From an uncultured Clostridium sp. (GTDB taxonomy: Bacteria > Bacillota > Clostridia > TANB77 > CAG-508), in assembly GCA_900553405.1 (NCBI GenBank), contig USDF01000039.1, positions 1 to 14,366 of the forward strand: a stretch of DNA of 14,366 nucleotides. The letters are read 5' to 3'. Every line of letters starts with the position of its first letter. The first letter of the stretch is position 1. This document shows, piece by piece, positions 6,590 to 14,306 of this stretch. The notes under the pieces were generated by a model that saw nothing but the letters and a program-made list of their open reading frames with translations, searched no databases and was not told the origin of the DNA. Made by a program: the position numbers and the translations under genes.

Positions 6590-7666
6590 ATGGAAAGAAA
6601 AGTAAGAGTTGTACAATATGGTACAGGAAAAATGTCAGTATACACAATGCGCTATGTGTATGAAAAAGGAGCAGAAATCGTAGGAGCTGTAGATGTAAAT
6701 CCAGCAGTTATAGGAAAAGACATTTCAGCTGTTATGGGAGGAGAAGAAAAAGGAGTTACTATAACTTCAAAAGAAAATGCAGAAGAAATGCTAAAAGAAG
6801 TAAAACCAGATATAGTAATAGTAACTACTATGAGTTTATTTAAAGATGTAGAAGATGCATTAATGCTTTGTGCTAAACTTGGAATAAATGCAATTACTAC
6901 ATGTGAAGAAGCTTTTTATCCAGCAAATTCTAACCCAGTAGCAACTAAAAAAATAGATGAACTTGCAAAACAAAATGGATGTACAATTACAGGAAGCGGA
7001 TATCAAGATATATATTGGGGTGAATTAATCTCAGCAATATGTGGTTCAACACATACAATAAAGAAAATTAAAGGAAGCTCAAGCTATAATGTAGAAGACT
7101 ATGGAATAGCATTAGCCAGAGCACATGGTTCAGGTCTAACACTTCAAGAATTTGACGAACAAGTTGCATCAGTAGATAGAATTTCAAATGAAGAAAGACA
7201 AAAAATGATAGATGCAGGAGAATATTTACCATCATACATGTGGAATGTAAATGGATGGCTTTGTTCAAAACTAGGATTAACAGTAAAATCTCAAACACAA
7301 AAAACAGTACCACACACATATAAAGAAGATATATATTCAGAAACTTTAGGAATGACAGTAAAAGCAGGAGATGCTACTGGAATGAGTGCAGTAGTAACAA
7401 CTGAAACAGAAGAGGGAATTACAATAGAATCTGAATGTATAGGAAAAGTATATTCAAAAGAAGATTATGATAAAAACGAATGGACAATAGAAGGCGAACC
7501 AGATACAACAATAGTAGTTGCAAGACCTGCAACAGTAGAACTTACTTGTGCTACTATAGTAAATAGAATACCAGATGTTATAAATGGTATGCCAGGATAT
7601 GTTTCTACAGATAAATTAGATGAATTAAAATACAGAGTAAAACCATTAAATGAATATGTAAAATAA
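6590..7666 (+). CDS. DapB-fold NAD(P)-dependent amino acid/amine dehydrogenase-like protein
   Basis: Predicted 358 aa. The ATG at 6569 is in frame but has no ribosome site; AAAGGTG at 6577-6583 serves the ATG at 6590. The N-terminal Rossmann fold has YGTGKM (10-15) and an acidic residue after the second strand (AVD, D35), which favours NAD over NADP. The sequence then resembles the family containing 2,4-diaminopentanoate dehydrogenase and related amine dehydrogenases: the ITTCEEAFYPANSNPV stretch, KKIDELAKQNGCTITGSG, and a C-terminal VARPATVELTCATIVNRIPDVINGMPGY. It is longer than true DapB (about 250 aa), so lysine biosynthesis is unlikely. Substrate is unknown; oxidative deamination in amino acid fermentation is a reasonable inference. 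No other ornithine-degradation gene is nearby. A TATAAT at 6558-6563 could be its -10. Monocistronic, ending at a terminator. Confidence 0.7.
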   Translation: MERKVRVVQYGTGKMSVYTMRYVYEKGAEIVGAVDVNPAVIGKDISAVMGGEEKGVTITSKENAEEMLKEVKPDIVIVTTMSLFKDVEDALMLCAKLGINAITTCEEAFYPANSNPVATKKIDELAKQNGCTITGSGYQDIYWGELISAICGSTHTIKKIKGSSSYNVEDYGIALARAHGSGLTLQEFDEQVASVDRISNEERQKMIDAGEYLPSYMWNVNGWLCSKLGLTVKSQTQKTVPHTYKEDIYSETLGMTVKAGDATGMSAVVTTETEEGITIESECIGKVYSKEDYDKNEWTIEGEPDTTIVVARPATVELTCATIVNRIPDVINGMPGYVSTDKLDELKYRVKPLNEYVK

Positions 7667-7687
7667 AATATTAATTTTGCAGAAGAT

Positions 7688-7735
7688 AAAAAAATACCAA
7701 GACTTAATTTTAAGCTCTTGGTGTTTTTTATTTTT
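7688..7735 (+). terminator. Rho-independent terminator after the dehydrogenase gene
   Basis: AAAAAATACCAAGACTTA pairs with TAAGCTCTTGGTGTTTTTT, with one G-U pair and one bulged G. The loop is about four bases and a T-rich tail runs to 7735. Confidence 0.8.
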
Positions 7736-7750
7736 GGTATGAACAAAATA

Positions 7751-7930
7751 CTAAAAATTATGGGAAATATTAGAGGGATAACAAAAGATATTAGTGTTAG
7801 CAACACCATTCTTATATATGATTCCTTCAAAATGTTTCTTTTCCTCTTTTGTGGCAAGATTTAGAACATAATTAGGTCCTTTTTTGCCTATAAAATTTTT
7901 AGCTTCTTGTTCAATTTGAGATGTTACCAT
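7751..7930 (-). CDS. Small protein of 59 aa, unknown function
   Basis: I do not recognise this protein. Support is from expression signals: an ATG at 7928-7930 preceded by AAGGAGGGC about 8 bases upstream on the minus strand, and a strong promoter further up. The product begins MVTSQIEQEAKNF, has a K/E-rich middle (TKEEKKHFEG) and a neutral C-terminus (NIFCYPSNISHNF). It has one Cys, no signal peptide and no membrane segment, and is probably soluble and cytoplasmic. It lies tail to tail with the dehydrogenase gene, with that gene's terminator between them, and head to head with trmB. A longer minus-strand frame overlaps it but lacks these signals. Confidence 0.6.
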   Translation of the reverse strand: MVTSQIEQEAKNFIGKKGPNYVLNLATKEEKKHFEGIIYKNGVANTNIFCYPSNISHNF

Positions 7931-7963
7931 AGGCTTTGCCCTCCTTAAAATAATATTGAAAAG

Positions 7964-7992
7964 ATTATATATGATTTCCTAAAAAATGTAAA
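7964..7992 (-). promoter_or_regulatory. Promoter for the 59-aa minus-strand gene
   Basis: On the minus strand, TTTACA (complement of 7987-7992), a 17-base spacer and TATAAT (complement of 7964-7969). This is a five-of-six -35 and a perfect -10, about 33 bases before the small gene's ATG. Confidence 0.65.
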
Positions 7993-8044
7993 TATAAAAA
8001 TGGAAAATAAAGGAAAAAGATATTGACAAAAATAGACAATGTTC

Positions 8045-8073
8045 TTGTCAAAAAGCATAGAATATGGTAAAAT
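8045..8073 (+). promoter_or_regulatory. Promoter for trmB
   Basis: TTGTCA at 8045-8050, 17 bases, then TAAAAT at 8068-8073 with extended TGG at 8065-8067. A second TTGACA at 8023-8028 has no matching -10 at normal spacing. GACAA (8035-8039) and TTGTC (8045-8049) form a short inverted repeat over the -35. Confidence 0.65.
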
Positions 8074-8105
8074 GCAAAAAATAAAAGTCAAAGAAGGAAG
8101 AAAAA

Positions 8106-8765
8106 ATGAGAATAAGATTTAAACCATGGGCTAGACCAGAACTAGAAGCAAGTAAATTTTATATAGATAATCCACAAGATTATAAAGGAAAGTGGAAAAC
8201 TTTATATAAAAATGAAGCACCATTTCATATAGAATTAGGTTGTGGTAAAGGAAGTTTCATTTCAAAACTTGCTGTAAAAAATAAAAATATAAATTATTTG
8301 GCAATAGATTTAGTAGATGCAATGCTTGGGTTAGCAAAAAGGAACATAGAAGAAACATATAAAAATGAAAACAAAGAAATAGACAATGTATATTTAACAA
8401 GGTTTGATATAGAAAGAATTTTCTTAATACTAGATAAAAAAGATAAAGTAGAAAGAATATATATAAATTTTTGCAATCCATGGCCTAGAGGAAAGCATCA
8501 TAAAAAGAGATTAACACATACAAAACAACTAGAAAAATATAAAGAGTTTTTAATAGATGATGGAGAAATATACTTTAAAACAGATGATGATAACTTATTC
8601 GAAGACAGCTTAGTTTATTTTAAAGAAGCAGGTTTTAAATTAATTAAAAAGACATATGACTTGGAAAATGAAGAAGATTTCTGGGAAAACATTGAAACAG
8701 AACATGAAAAAATGTTTAAGGAACAAGGGATAAAAATAAAAGCATTAATTGCTAAAAAAATATAG
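8106..8765 (+). CDS. trmB: tRNA (guanosine(46)-N7)-methyltransferase
   Basis: Predicted 219 aa, usual for the family. ATG after GAAGGAAG. TrmB transfers a methyl group from S-adenosylmethionine to N7 of G46 in the tRNA variable loop, in the cytoplasm. Visible motifs: SAM-binding ELGCGKGSF (43-51), acidic AIDL (66-69), the family signature NFCNPWPRGKHHKKRLTH (121-138), and the C-terminal TEHEKMF (198-204). In the signature, the common S/P-D-P-W-P appears as C-N-P-W-P; as I recall, this variant is common in clostridial TrmB. The N-terminal MRIRFKPWARPEL is also typical. The gene appears to be monocistronic with its own promoter. Its 3' end runs into an AT-only hairpin that is a poor terminator. 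Confidence 0.95.
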   Translation: MRIRFKPWARPELEASKFYIDNPQDYKGKWKTLYKNEAPFHIELGCGKGSFISKLAVKNKNINYLAIDLVDAMLGLAKRNIEETYKNENKEIDNVYLTRFDIERIFLILDKKDKVERIYINFCNPWPRGKHHKKRLTHTKQLEKYKEFLIDDGEIYFKTDDDNLFEDSLVYFKEAGFKLIKKTYDLENEEDFWENIETEHEKMFKEQGIKIKALIAKKI

Positions 8766-8847
8766 AATATATTTTAAGACGCCTTTGTCATTTTTAAATA
8801 GAATATCTCAATTTTGAAAGGCTAAATTGATCCGTCTCCGAATGTCT

Positions 8848-8877
8848 TGAATAAAAAACTTTTCTTGGTAAAAACTA
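8848..8877 (+). promoter_or_regulatory. Weak sigma-G-like promoter before splB
   Basis: TGAATA at 8848-8853, 17 bases, then AAAACTA at 8871-8877 (five of seven matches to CATACTA). Sigma-G controls splAB in B. subtilis, so the match is in the right place, but it leaves only a very short leader and could be chance. Confidence 0.25.
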
Positions 8878-8900
8878 ATTCTTATAAAGGAGTGAAAGAT

Positions 8901-9909
8901 ATGTTTTTACCAAGAGAAGTTTTTTTTGAAAAAGAAGCAGAAAATTATGAGTTAGGAAAAAGATTGCTAAAAAGGTATAGAGAAAAAGGTGTGCCTTGTA
9001 AAGAAATTGAAAACCATAATAACATTGAAGAAATGAGAAAAAAAGAAAATAAAGAATTTTGTAATATGAAACAAAATTTAATTATAGGAATAAGAAAAAC
9101 TCATAAATTTGTACCAAATAATAAGATATCAGACTATTTAGTACCATATACATCTTCACGGATGTATTGCAATGTGTATGTATTGCTATCTAGTTTGTAA
9201 TTATAACAAATGCGCATATTTAAGGTTGTTTGTAAATCGTGAAGAAATGTTAAATAAAATAATTAAAGTGTGTAACGAGAGTGAAAAAGAATTAGTACTA
9301 GAAATAGGTAGTAATAGTGACTTAATTTTAGAAAACACAATTACAGGAAATTTAGAATGGACAATAGAAAATTTTATAAGTAGAACAACAAAAGGATATT
9401 TAACTTTTCCAACTAAGTTTGGTATGGTAGATCCAATTTTGAATTTAAATCATGGTGGAAGAATAATAGTAAGAGTAAGTGTTAATCCACAAGAAATAAT
9501 AAGTAAAATAGAAATAGGAACATCCCCCCTAAGCAAAAGAGTAGAGTCAATAAACAAATTGAAAGAAGCGGATTATAAAGTAGGAATTTTAATAGCACCA
9601 ATTGTACTAATAGAAGATTGGAAAGAACAATATGAAGAATTAATAAAATATTTAGCAGAGAATTTGAGTGAAAAAGTAAAAAACAATGTATTTTTTGAAC
9701 TTATTTTTATGACTTATAGTTATATTCACAATGCTATTAATACAGAGGCTTTTCCAAACAATCCAGTTCTTTATGATAAAGAAAAAATGACAGGGAGAGG
9801 CAGAGGAAAGTATACTTATAAAAAAGAAGTTAGGCAAGAAGCAGAGGAATATATAAGAATGCTTATGAAAAAATATTTTCCTAACAATGAAATAAAATAT
9901 ATTGTTTAA
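8901..9909 (+). pseudogene. splB: Spore photoproduct lyase, frameshifted before the radical-SAM motif
   Basis: The ATG at 8901 has AAGGAG at 8887-8892. The first frame gives MFLPREVFFEKEAENYELGK and IIGIRKTHKFVPNNKISDYLVPYTSS, then ends in unrelated residues and a stop at about 9198-9200. Removing one base near 9160 (the C between TCA and GGA) joins it to the frame GCIAMCMYCYLVCN...KYFPNNEIKYIV, ending at 9909. The joined protein is 335 aa (B. subtilis SplB is 342). It has the CX3CX2C iron-sulfur motif at C88, C92 and C95, tyrosines Y94/Y96, a TKF motif and a KYTY motif near the C-terminus. SplB is a radical-SAM enzyme that reverses spore photoproduct thymine dimers on germination. As written, the product ends before the cluster, so it should be inactive. 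Where B. subtilis has the hydrogen-donor Cys141 (ACTSD context), this reads GSNSD. Sequence error remains possible. Confidence 0.85.
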
Positions 9910-10123
9910 ATTAAATAAATAAATAAATATGCTTTATTTATTTAATGCAAATAGAAATGTACATTTTGATGTAACCAATTTTGATAAATATGAATAATAT
10001 ATAGTACAAACAATATATATTGTTTTTTATATAGATTTTGGGAGGTAACGTTTAGTGAAATGTTACCTCCTATAATATTGTAAATTTAGAGTGTTTTTAG
10101 TATCACTAATTTTATTTAAAATA
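9910..10123. other. Hairpin-rich intergenic region between splB and metG
   Basis: No gene was seen here. It holds three inverted repeats. AT-only ATTAAATAAATAAA (9910-9923) pairs with its complement at 9933-9946 and is probably a weak terminator of splB. An 18-base perfect palindrome lies at 10008-10025, with core AACAATATATATTGTT, followed by T's. A GC-richer hairpin lies at 10041-10070. No T-box features (AGGGUGGNACCGCG, specifier loop) were found. Confidence 0.55.
10041..10070 (+). repeat. 13-bp hairpin with GGAGGT/ACCTCC arms
   Basis: GGAGGTAACGTTT (10041-10053) pairs with AAATGTTACCTCC (10058-10070) around an AGTG loop, with one G-U pair. No T run follows on either strand, so it is not a standard terminator. 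Confidence 0.6.
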
Positions 10124-10152
10124 TTGTATTTCTAATAAAATTATGATAAAAT
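10124..10152 (+). promoter_or_regulatory. Promoter for metG
   Basis: TTGTAT at 10124-10129, 17 bases, TAAAAT at 10147-10152 with extended TGA at 10144-10146. The -10 and the following GC match those of the trmB promoter. About 44 bases to the ATG. Confidence 0.55.
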
Positions 10153-10196
10153 GCAAATGTTATAGAAAAAAGTTAAAAATGTAAGGAGGAAACAAA

Positions 10197-11786
10197 ATGG
10201 AAAAGAAAACATTTTATATCACAACACCAATTTATTATCCAAGTGGAAAATTCCATATAGGAACAGCATATACAACGGTGCTTGCTGATAGTATGAAACG
10301 TTATAAAATAGCAAGAGGGTATGACTCTTACATGTTAACTGGATTAGATGAACATGGACAAAAAATACAAGAAGTAGCTTTAAAAAACGGAAAAACTCCA
10401 CAACAACATGTAGACGAAATGGCAGAAACCGCTAAAAAATTGTGGAAATTAATGGATATAGATTATGATGATTTTATTCGTACAACAGAACCAAGACACA
10501 CAAAAGTTGTAGAAGATATATTTGATAGATTAATGGAACAAGGTGATATTTACTTAGGAGAGTATGAAGGTTGGTATTGTACACCATGCGAAACATTTTT
10601 TACAGATACACAATTAGTTGATGGAAAATGTCCAGATTGTGGTAGAGAAGTAAAGAAAATGAAAGAAGAATCTTATTTCTTTAACATGAAAAAATACCAA
10701 GATAGACTAGTAAAATTTTATGAAGAAAATCCAGATTTTATAGCACCAGAATCAAGAAAAAATGAATTATTCAATAATTTTATAAAACCAGGTTTAGAAG
10801 ATTTATGCGTAAGCAGAACAAGTTTTGATTGGGGAGTTAAAGTAAGGAAAAATCCAAAACATGTTGTATATGTTTGGTTAGATGCTTTAACAAACTACAT
10901 TACAGCTTTAGGATATGGGTCAGAAGATGATAGTAAATTCAAAAAATACTGGCCAGCAGACGTTCATATTGTAGGAAAAGACATTATTCGTTTCCATGGT
11001 ATATATTGGCCAATATTCTTAATGGCATTAGATTTACCATTACCTAAAAAACTATATGCACATGGCTGGATAATGATGAAAGACGGAAAAATGTCAAAAT
11101 CTAAAGGAAATATTGTCTATCCAGAACTATTAATAGATAGATATGGATTGGATGCAACAAAATATTTCTTATTAAAAGAATTACAATATGGACAAGATGG
11201 AGTATTTACACCAGAAGGATTTGTAGAAAGATATAATATTGACTTATGTAATGACTTAGGAAACTTGTTAAATAGAACAATTGGAATGATGAATAAATAC
11301 TTTGGAGGAGTTATTCCTAAATTAACTAATGTAAAAAATGAACAAGATGAAGAACTAGAAAAATATGTAATAGAAAAAGTAAAAGAATTTGAAGAAAACA
11401 TGGATAGTATACATGTAAGCAATGCATTAGGCGAAATTTGGAATATAATTTCAAGAAGCAATAAATATATAGATGAGACAGCACCTTGGGTTTTAGCAAA
11501 ATCAGAAACTGAAGAAGATAAGGAAAAATTAGCTTCTGTAATGTACCATTTAGTAGAGAATTTAAGAATAGTAGCAGTTTTATTAAAACCATTTATGAAA
11601 GAAACTTCTGAAAAAATGTTAAATCAATTAGGAATTAAAGATGAAAATCTTATTAATTGGGATAGCATAGAAGAGTATGGAAAAATAAAAGAAGGAATTA
11701 AAGTAATAGAAAAAGGTGAACCTTTATTTATGAGGTTAGACATGGAAGAAGAAGTAAACTATATTAAAGAAGGTATGAAGAAATAA
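10197..11786 (+). CDS. metG: Methionine--tRNA ligase, short form
   Basis: Predicted 529 aa. ATG with AAGGAGG about 7 bases upstream. It charges tRNA-Met with methionine using ATP, in the cytoplasm, for both initiation and elongation. Class I motifs: the HIGH equivalent HIGT (20-23) and KMSKS (298-302). A zinc-binding knuckle has four Cys at C128, C131, C145 and C148. GLDEHGQKIQ (49-58) and the VWLDAL motif (226-231) are also typical. The protein ends after the anticodon-binding helical domain. The EMAP-like C-terminal tRNA-binding domain (about 100 residues) found in many clostridial MetRS is absent. No T-box or other leader riboswitch is visible. A small gene follows 19 bases downstream, probably in the same transcript. 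Confidence 0.97.
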   Translation: MEKKTFYITTPIYYPSGKFHIGTAYTTVLADSMKRYKIARGYDSYMLTGLDEHGQKIQEVALKNGKTPQQHVDEMAETAKKLWKLMDIDYDDFIRTTEPRHTKVVEDIFDRLMEQGDIYLGEYEGWYCTPCETFFTDTQLVDGKCPDCGREVKKMKEESYFFNMKKYQDRLVKFYEENPDFIAPESRKNELFNNFIKPGLEDLCVSRTSFDWGVKVRKNPKHVVYVWLDALTNYITALGYGSEDDSKFKKYWPADVHIVGKDIIRFHGIYWPIFLMALDLPLPKKLYAHGWIMMKDGKMSKSKGNIVYPELLIDRYGLDATKYFLLKELQYGQDGVFTPEGFVERYNIDLCNDLGNLLNRTIGMMNKYFGGVIPKLTNVKNEQDEELEKYVIEKVKEFEENMDSIHVSNALGEIWNIISRSNKYIDETAPWVLAKSETEEDKEKLASVMYHLVENLRIVAVLLKPFMKETSEKMLNQLGIKDENLINWDSIEEYGKIKEGIKVIEKGEPLFMRLDMEEEVNYIKEGMKK

Positions 11787-11805
11787 AGTAAGAGAGGTGC
11801 TTTAA

Positions 11806-11973
11806 ATGGACGAAAAACATAGACAATATTGTATAAGATTAGGAAATCCATATATGAAAGAAGAAAGTTTTAGAGAGCAAGTACAAGCACAAGGAAGTAA
11901 TGCATATTCAATAGAAGAAAATACTATAAAGCCAGATGATTGGATAAAAAATAACAAAAGATTCACAAATTAG
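11806..11973 (+). CDS. Small protein of 55 aa downstream of metG, unknown
   Basis: I do not recognise this product. It starts at an ATG with GAGGTG at 11794-11799, 6 bases upstream, and begins 19 bases after the metG stop. It ends at a TAG just before a terminator. The sequence starts MDEKHRQYCIRLGNPYMKEE, is Q/N/E-rich in the middle and ends IKPDDWIKNNKRFTN. No membrane segment or signal peptide is visible, and codon use matches the neighbours. Being cotranscribed with metG suggests nothing firm about function. A chance frame is possible, but the ribosome site and position favour a real gene. Confidence 0.6.
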   Translation: MDEKHRQYCIRLGNPYMKEESFREQVQAQGSNAYSIEENTIKPDDWIKNNKRFTN

Positions 11974-12000
11974 ACATAATTTATTAGTAAAATAAAACAA

Positions 12001-12040
12001 AAGAAAGTAGAGCAATAAAATATAAAATTGCTCTTCTTTT
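12001..12040 (+). terminator. Rho-independent terminator after the metG unit
   Basis: AGAGCAAT (12009-12016) pairs with ATTGCTCT (12027-12034) around a 10-base loop. It is followed by TCTTTT, with a bulged extension through AAGAA. No strong promoter was found between here and the response regulator start. Confidence 0.7.
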
Positions 12041-12067
12041 CAAATGTTTAAGTAATAGGAGGAAAAT

Positions 12068-12745
12068 ATGAGCGATATTACAGTTTTAGTAGTAGATGAT
12101 GAATCAAGAATGCGTAAATTAGTAAAAGACTTTTTAATGCAAAAGCAGTATAAAGTATTGGAAGCTGGAGATGGTGAAGAAGCATTAAAAGTATTTGAAG
12201 AAAACCAAAATAAAATTAATATAATATTGTTAGATGTTATGATGCCAAAGCTAGACGGCTGGTCAGTTTTAAGGCAAATCCGTCAAAAATCTAATGTTCC
12301 AATTATAATGCTAACTGCAAGAGGAGAAGAACAAGATGAATTATTTGGATTTGAGCTTGGAGTAGACGAATATATTTCTAAACCATTTAGTCCAAAAATA
12401 TTAGTAGCAAGAGTAGAAGCTATTTTAAATAGAACAACTGAAAAGAAAAATGAAACAAAAGATTATGGTGGAATTGTAATAGATAGTGATGGAAGAACAG
12501 TAAAAGTCGATGGAAAACAAATAGAATTAAGCCTAAGAGAATATGAATTACTTAAATATTTAGTAGATAACAATGGAATAGCATTGTCTAGAGATAAAAT
12601 TTTAAACAATGTATGGAACTATGACTATTATGGAGACACAAGAACAATAGATAGTCATATAAAGAAAGTAAGACATAAATTAGGTAAAAAAGGAAAATAT
12701 ATAGAAACTATTCGTGGAGTAGGATATAAATTTGAAGTAAAATAG
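12068..12745 (+). CDS. OmpR/PhoB-family response regulator
   Basis: Predicted 225 aa. ATG with AGGAGG at 12057-12062. The receiver domain (1-120) has the acidic pair D10/D11, phospho-acceptor D56 (LLDVMMP), T83 (MLTAR) and K105 (ISKPF). A winged-helix DNA-binding domain spans about 130-225, with ELSLREYELLKYLVDN, the RTIDSHIKKVRHKLG recognition region and the terminal IRGVGYKFE. Phosphorylation by the adjacent kinase should promote DNA binding and gene control in the cytoplasm. The kinase gene starts 10 bases after the stop and its ribosome site overlaps the stop, so they are translationally linked. The stimulus and targets are unknown; no transporter or target gene is in view. Confidence 0.93.
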   Translation: MSDITVLVVDDESRMRKLVKDFLMQKQYKVLEAGDGEEALKVFEENQNKINIILLDVMMPKLDGWSVLRQIRQKSNVPIIMLTARGEEQDELFGFELGVDEYISKPFSPKILVARVEAILNRTTEKKNETKDYGGIVIDSDGRTVKVDGKQIELSLREYELLKYLVDNNGIALSRDKILNNVWNYDYYGDTRTIDSHIKKVRHKLGKKGKYIETIRGVGYKFEVK

Positions 12746-12755
12746 GAGCAAATAA

Positions 12756-14306
12756 ATGAAAGGTATTAAGGAAAATACAAAATCTGTACGTTTTAGATTA
12801 TTTAGTTCTTTATGTATTATAGTAGCATTAATTGTATTATTTTTAATAATTATTAACAATGTAGTACTAGAAAGTTTTTACCTATATTCCAAAATTAAAA
12901 ATGTAAAATTGGCATATCAAAAAATCAATGAAATATATGCTCAAGTAGATGAAAACGGGTATTATTCTAATATAGAAGATGAGTTAAATAGAATATCCAT
13001 AAAAAATAATTTTGATATTTTAATTATGGATGCAAGGAATAATATTATATATAGCTCTGGTAAAAACTTAACAACTACGGTAGAAAAAATAAATGAAGTA
13101 ATTATAGACAATAATGACAAGAATTTAATAGCACAAAGAATTGAAAACTTCGATAATCACGTTATATATGAAAATAATAATATAATAATTAGAAGAATAA
13201 TTAACGAAAAAAATAGTATGAATTACATATTTTTAACAGGAACCCTTGAAAATGGAAACATTGTATATATACGTATCCAAGTAGCTTCAATACAAGAAAG
13301 TGTACAAATATCTAATAGATTGCTAATCTTTATGGGTGGATTTACAATTATAATTGCAAGTATTTTGGCATCATTTGTTTCAAAGAAATTCACTAAGCCT
13401 ATAGTAGAATTGAATGATATTGCACAGAATATGTCAAAATTAGACTTTAGTAAAAAATACAAAGTAAATGACACAGATGACGAAATTAACAATTTGGGAA
13501 AAAGCATAAATAGCATGTCAGACAAATTGGAAGCTACAATAAATAGGTTAAGAGACTCAAATATAGAATTAGAAAAAGATATAGAAGAAAAATCTAAAAT
13601 AGATGAAATGAGAAAACAATTCATATCAGATGTATCTCATGAATTGAAAACACCAATTGCTTTAATACAAGGTTACGCAGAAGGACTTGTAGAAAATGTA
13701 AATACAGATGAGGAATCTAGAAAATTTTATGCAGAAGTTATTTTAGATGAATCCAACAAAATGGATACATTAGTAAAACAATTACTAGAGCTAATGAAAC
13801 TAGAATATGGAAAACGTGAATTTAATAATGTTCAATTTAATATTGTAGAATTAGTAAATGAAGTAATAAGAAAATGTGATGTTATGATAAAAGAAAAAGG
13901 TGCTCAAATAAAATTTGAAAACACAGAAGAACTACTAGTTTGGGCAGACGAATTTTATATAGAGCAAGTTGTAACAAATTACTTTACAAATGCTATAAAA
14001 CATGTTAAAGAAGTAAATGGACAAAAAGAAATAAGAATAACAATTAATAAAACTAAAAAAGATAAAGTAAGGATATCTGTATTTAATACCGGAGACAATA
14101 TAGATGAAATAGAGCTAGACAGAATATGGAAACGTTTTTACAAAGTAGATGCTTCTAGAAATAGAGAAGATGGAGGAACAGGAATAGGATTATCTTTAGT
14201 AAAAGCAATAATGAATAATTATGAAAATGACTATGGAGTATTAAATAAAGAAAATGGAGTAGAGTTTTATTTTGAAATGACATTATCTGAAGATGCTAAA
14301 AAATAG
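12756..14306 (+). CDS. Sensor histidine kinase, HAMP-type, partner of the upstream regulator
   Basis: Predicted 516 aa. ATG with AGGAG at 12744-12748. Membrane segments lie at about 15-37 and 188-208, with an extracellular sensor of roughly 150 residues between them. That sensor has no domain I recognise by motif; it holds a VDENGYYSNIEDELNRI-like stretch. A HAMP linker (about 209-262) and a coiled coil follow. HisKA has the phospho-acceptor H295 in SDVSHELKTP. The ATPase domain has the N box with N412 (NYFTNAIKH), the G1 motif FNTGDN (443-448) and G2 GGTGIGLS (473-480). All key residues are present, so it should be active. It sits in the cytoplasmic membrane, autophosphorylates on His and passes the phosphate to D56 of the regulator. 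The signal is unknown. Its stop lies in the terminator. Confidence 0.92.
   Translation: MKGIKENTKSVRFRLFSSLCIIVALIVLFLIIINNVVLESFYLYSKIKNVKLAYQKINEIYAQVDENGYYSNIEDELNRISIKNNFDILIMDARNNIIYSSGKNLTTTVEKINEVIIDNNDKNLIAQRIENFDNHVIYENNNIIIRRIINEKNSMNYIFLTGTLENGNIVYIRIQVASIQESVQISNRLLIFMGGFTIIIASILASFVSKKFTKPIVELNDIAQNMSKLDFSKKYKVNDTDDEINNLGKSINSMSDKLEATINRLRDSNIELEKDIEEKSKIDEMRKQFISDVSHELKTPIALIQGYAEGLVENVNTDEESRKFYAEVILDESNKMDTLVKQLLELMKLEYGKREFNNVQFNIVELVNEVIRKCDVMIKEKGAQIKFENTEELLVWADEFYIEQVVTNYFTNAIKHVKEVNGQKEIRITINKTKKDKVRISVFNTGDNIDEIELDRIWKRFYKVDASRNREDGGTGIGLSLVKAIMNNYENDYGVLNKENGVEFYFEMTLSEDAKK

Noticed and set aside
7465..7857. 130-codon minus-strand frame over the dehydrogenase end
   Set aside because: It is antisense to a clear gene, has no ribosome site and crosses the terminator; the 59-aa frame has the signals.
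8757..8775. AAAATATA-GAA-TATATTTT hairpin as trmB terminator
   Set aside because: It is AT-only with a three-base loop and no T tract; expected by chance at this composition.
9155..9175. Programmed +1 frameshift in splB
   Set aside because: There is no slippery codon next to a stop and no stimulatory structure; a mutation or sequence error is simpler.
9910..10196. T-box or SAM riboswitch before metG
   Set aside because: No T-box sequence, specifier loop or terminator/antiterminator pair is visible, and the promoter sits within 75 bases of the start.
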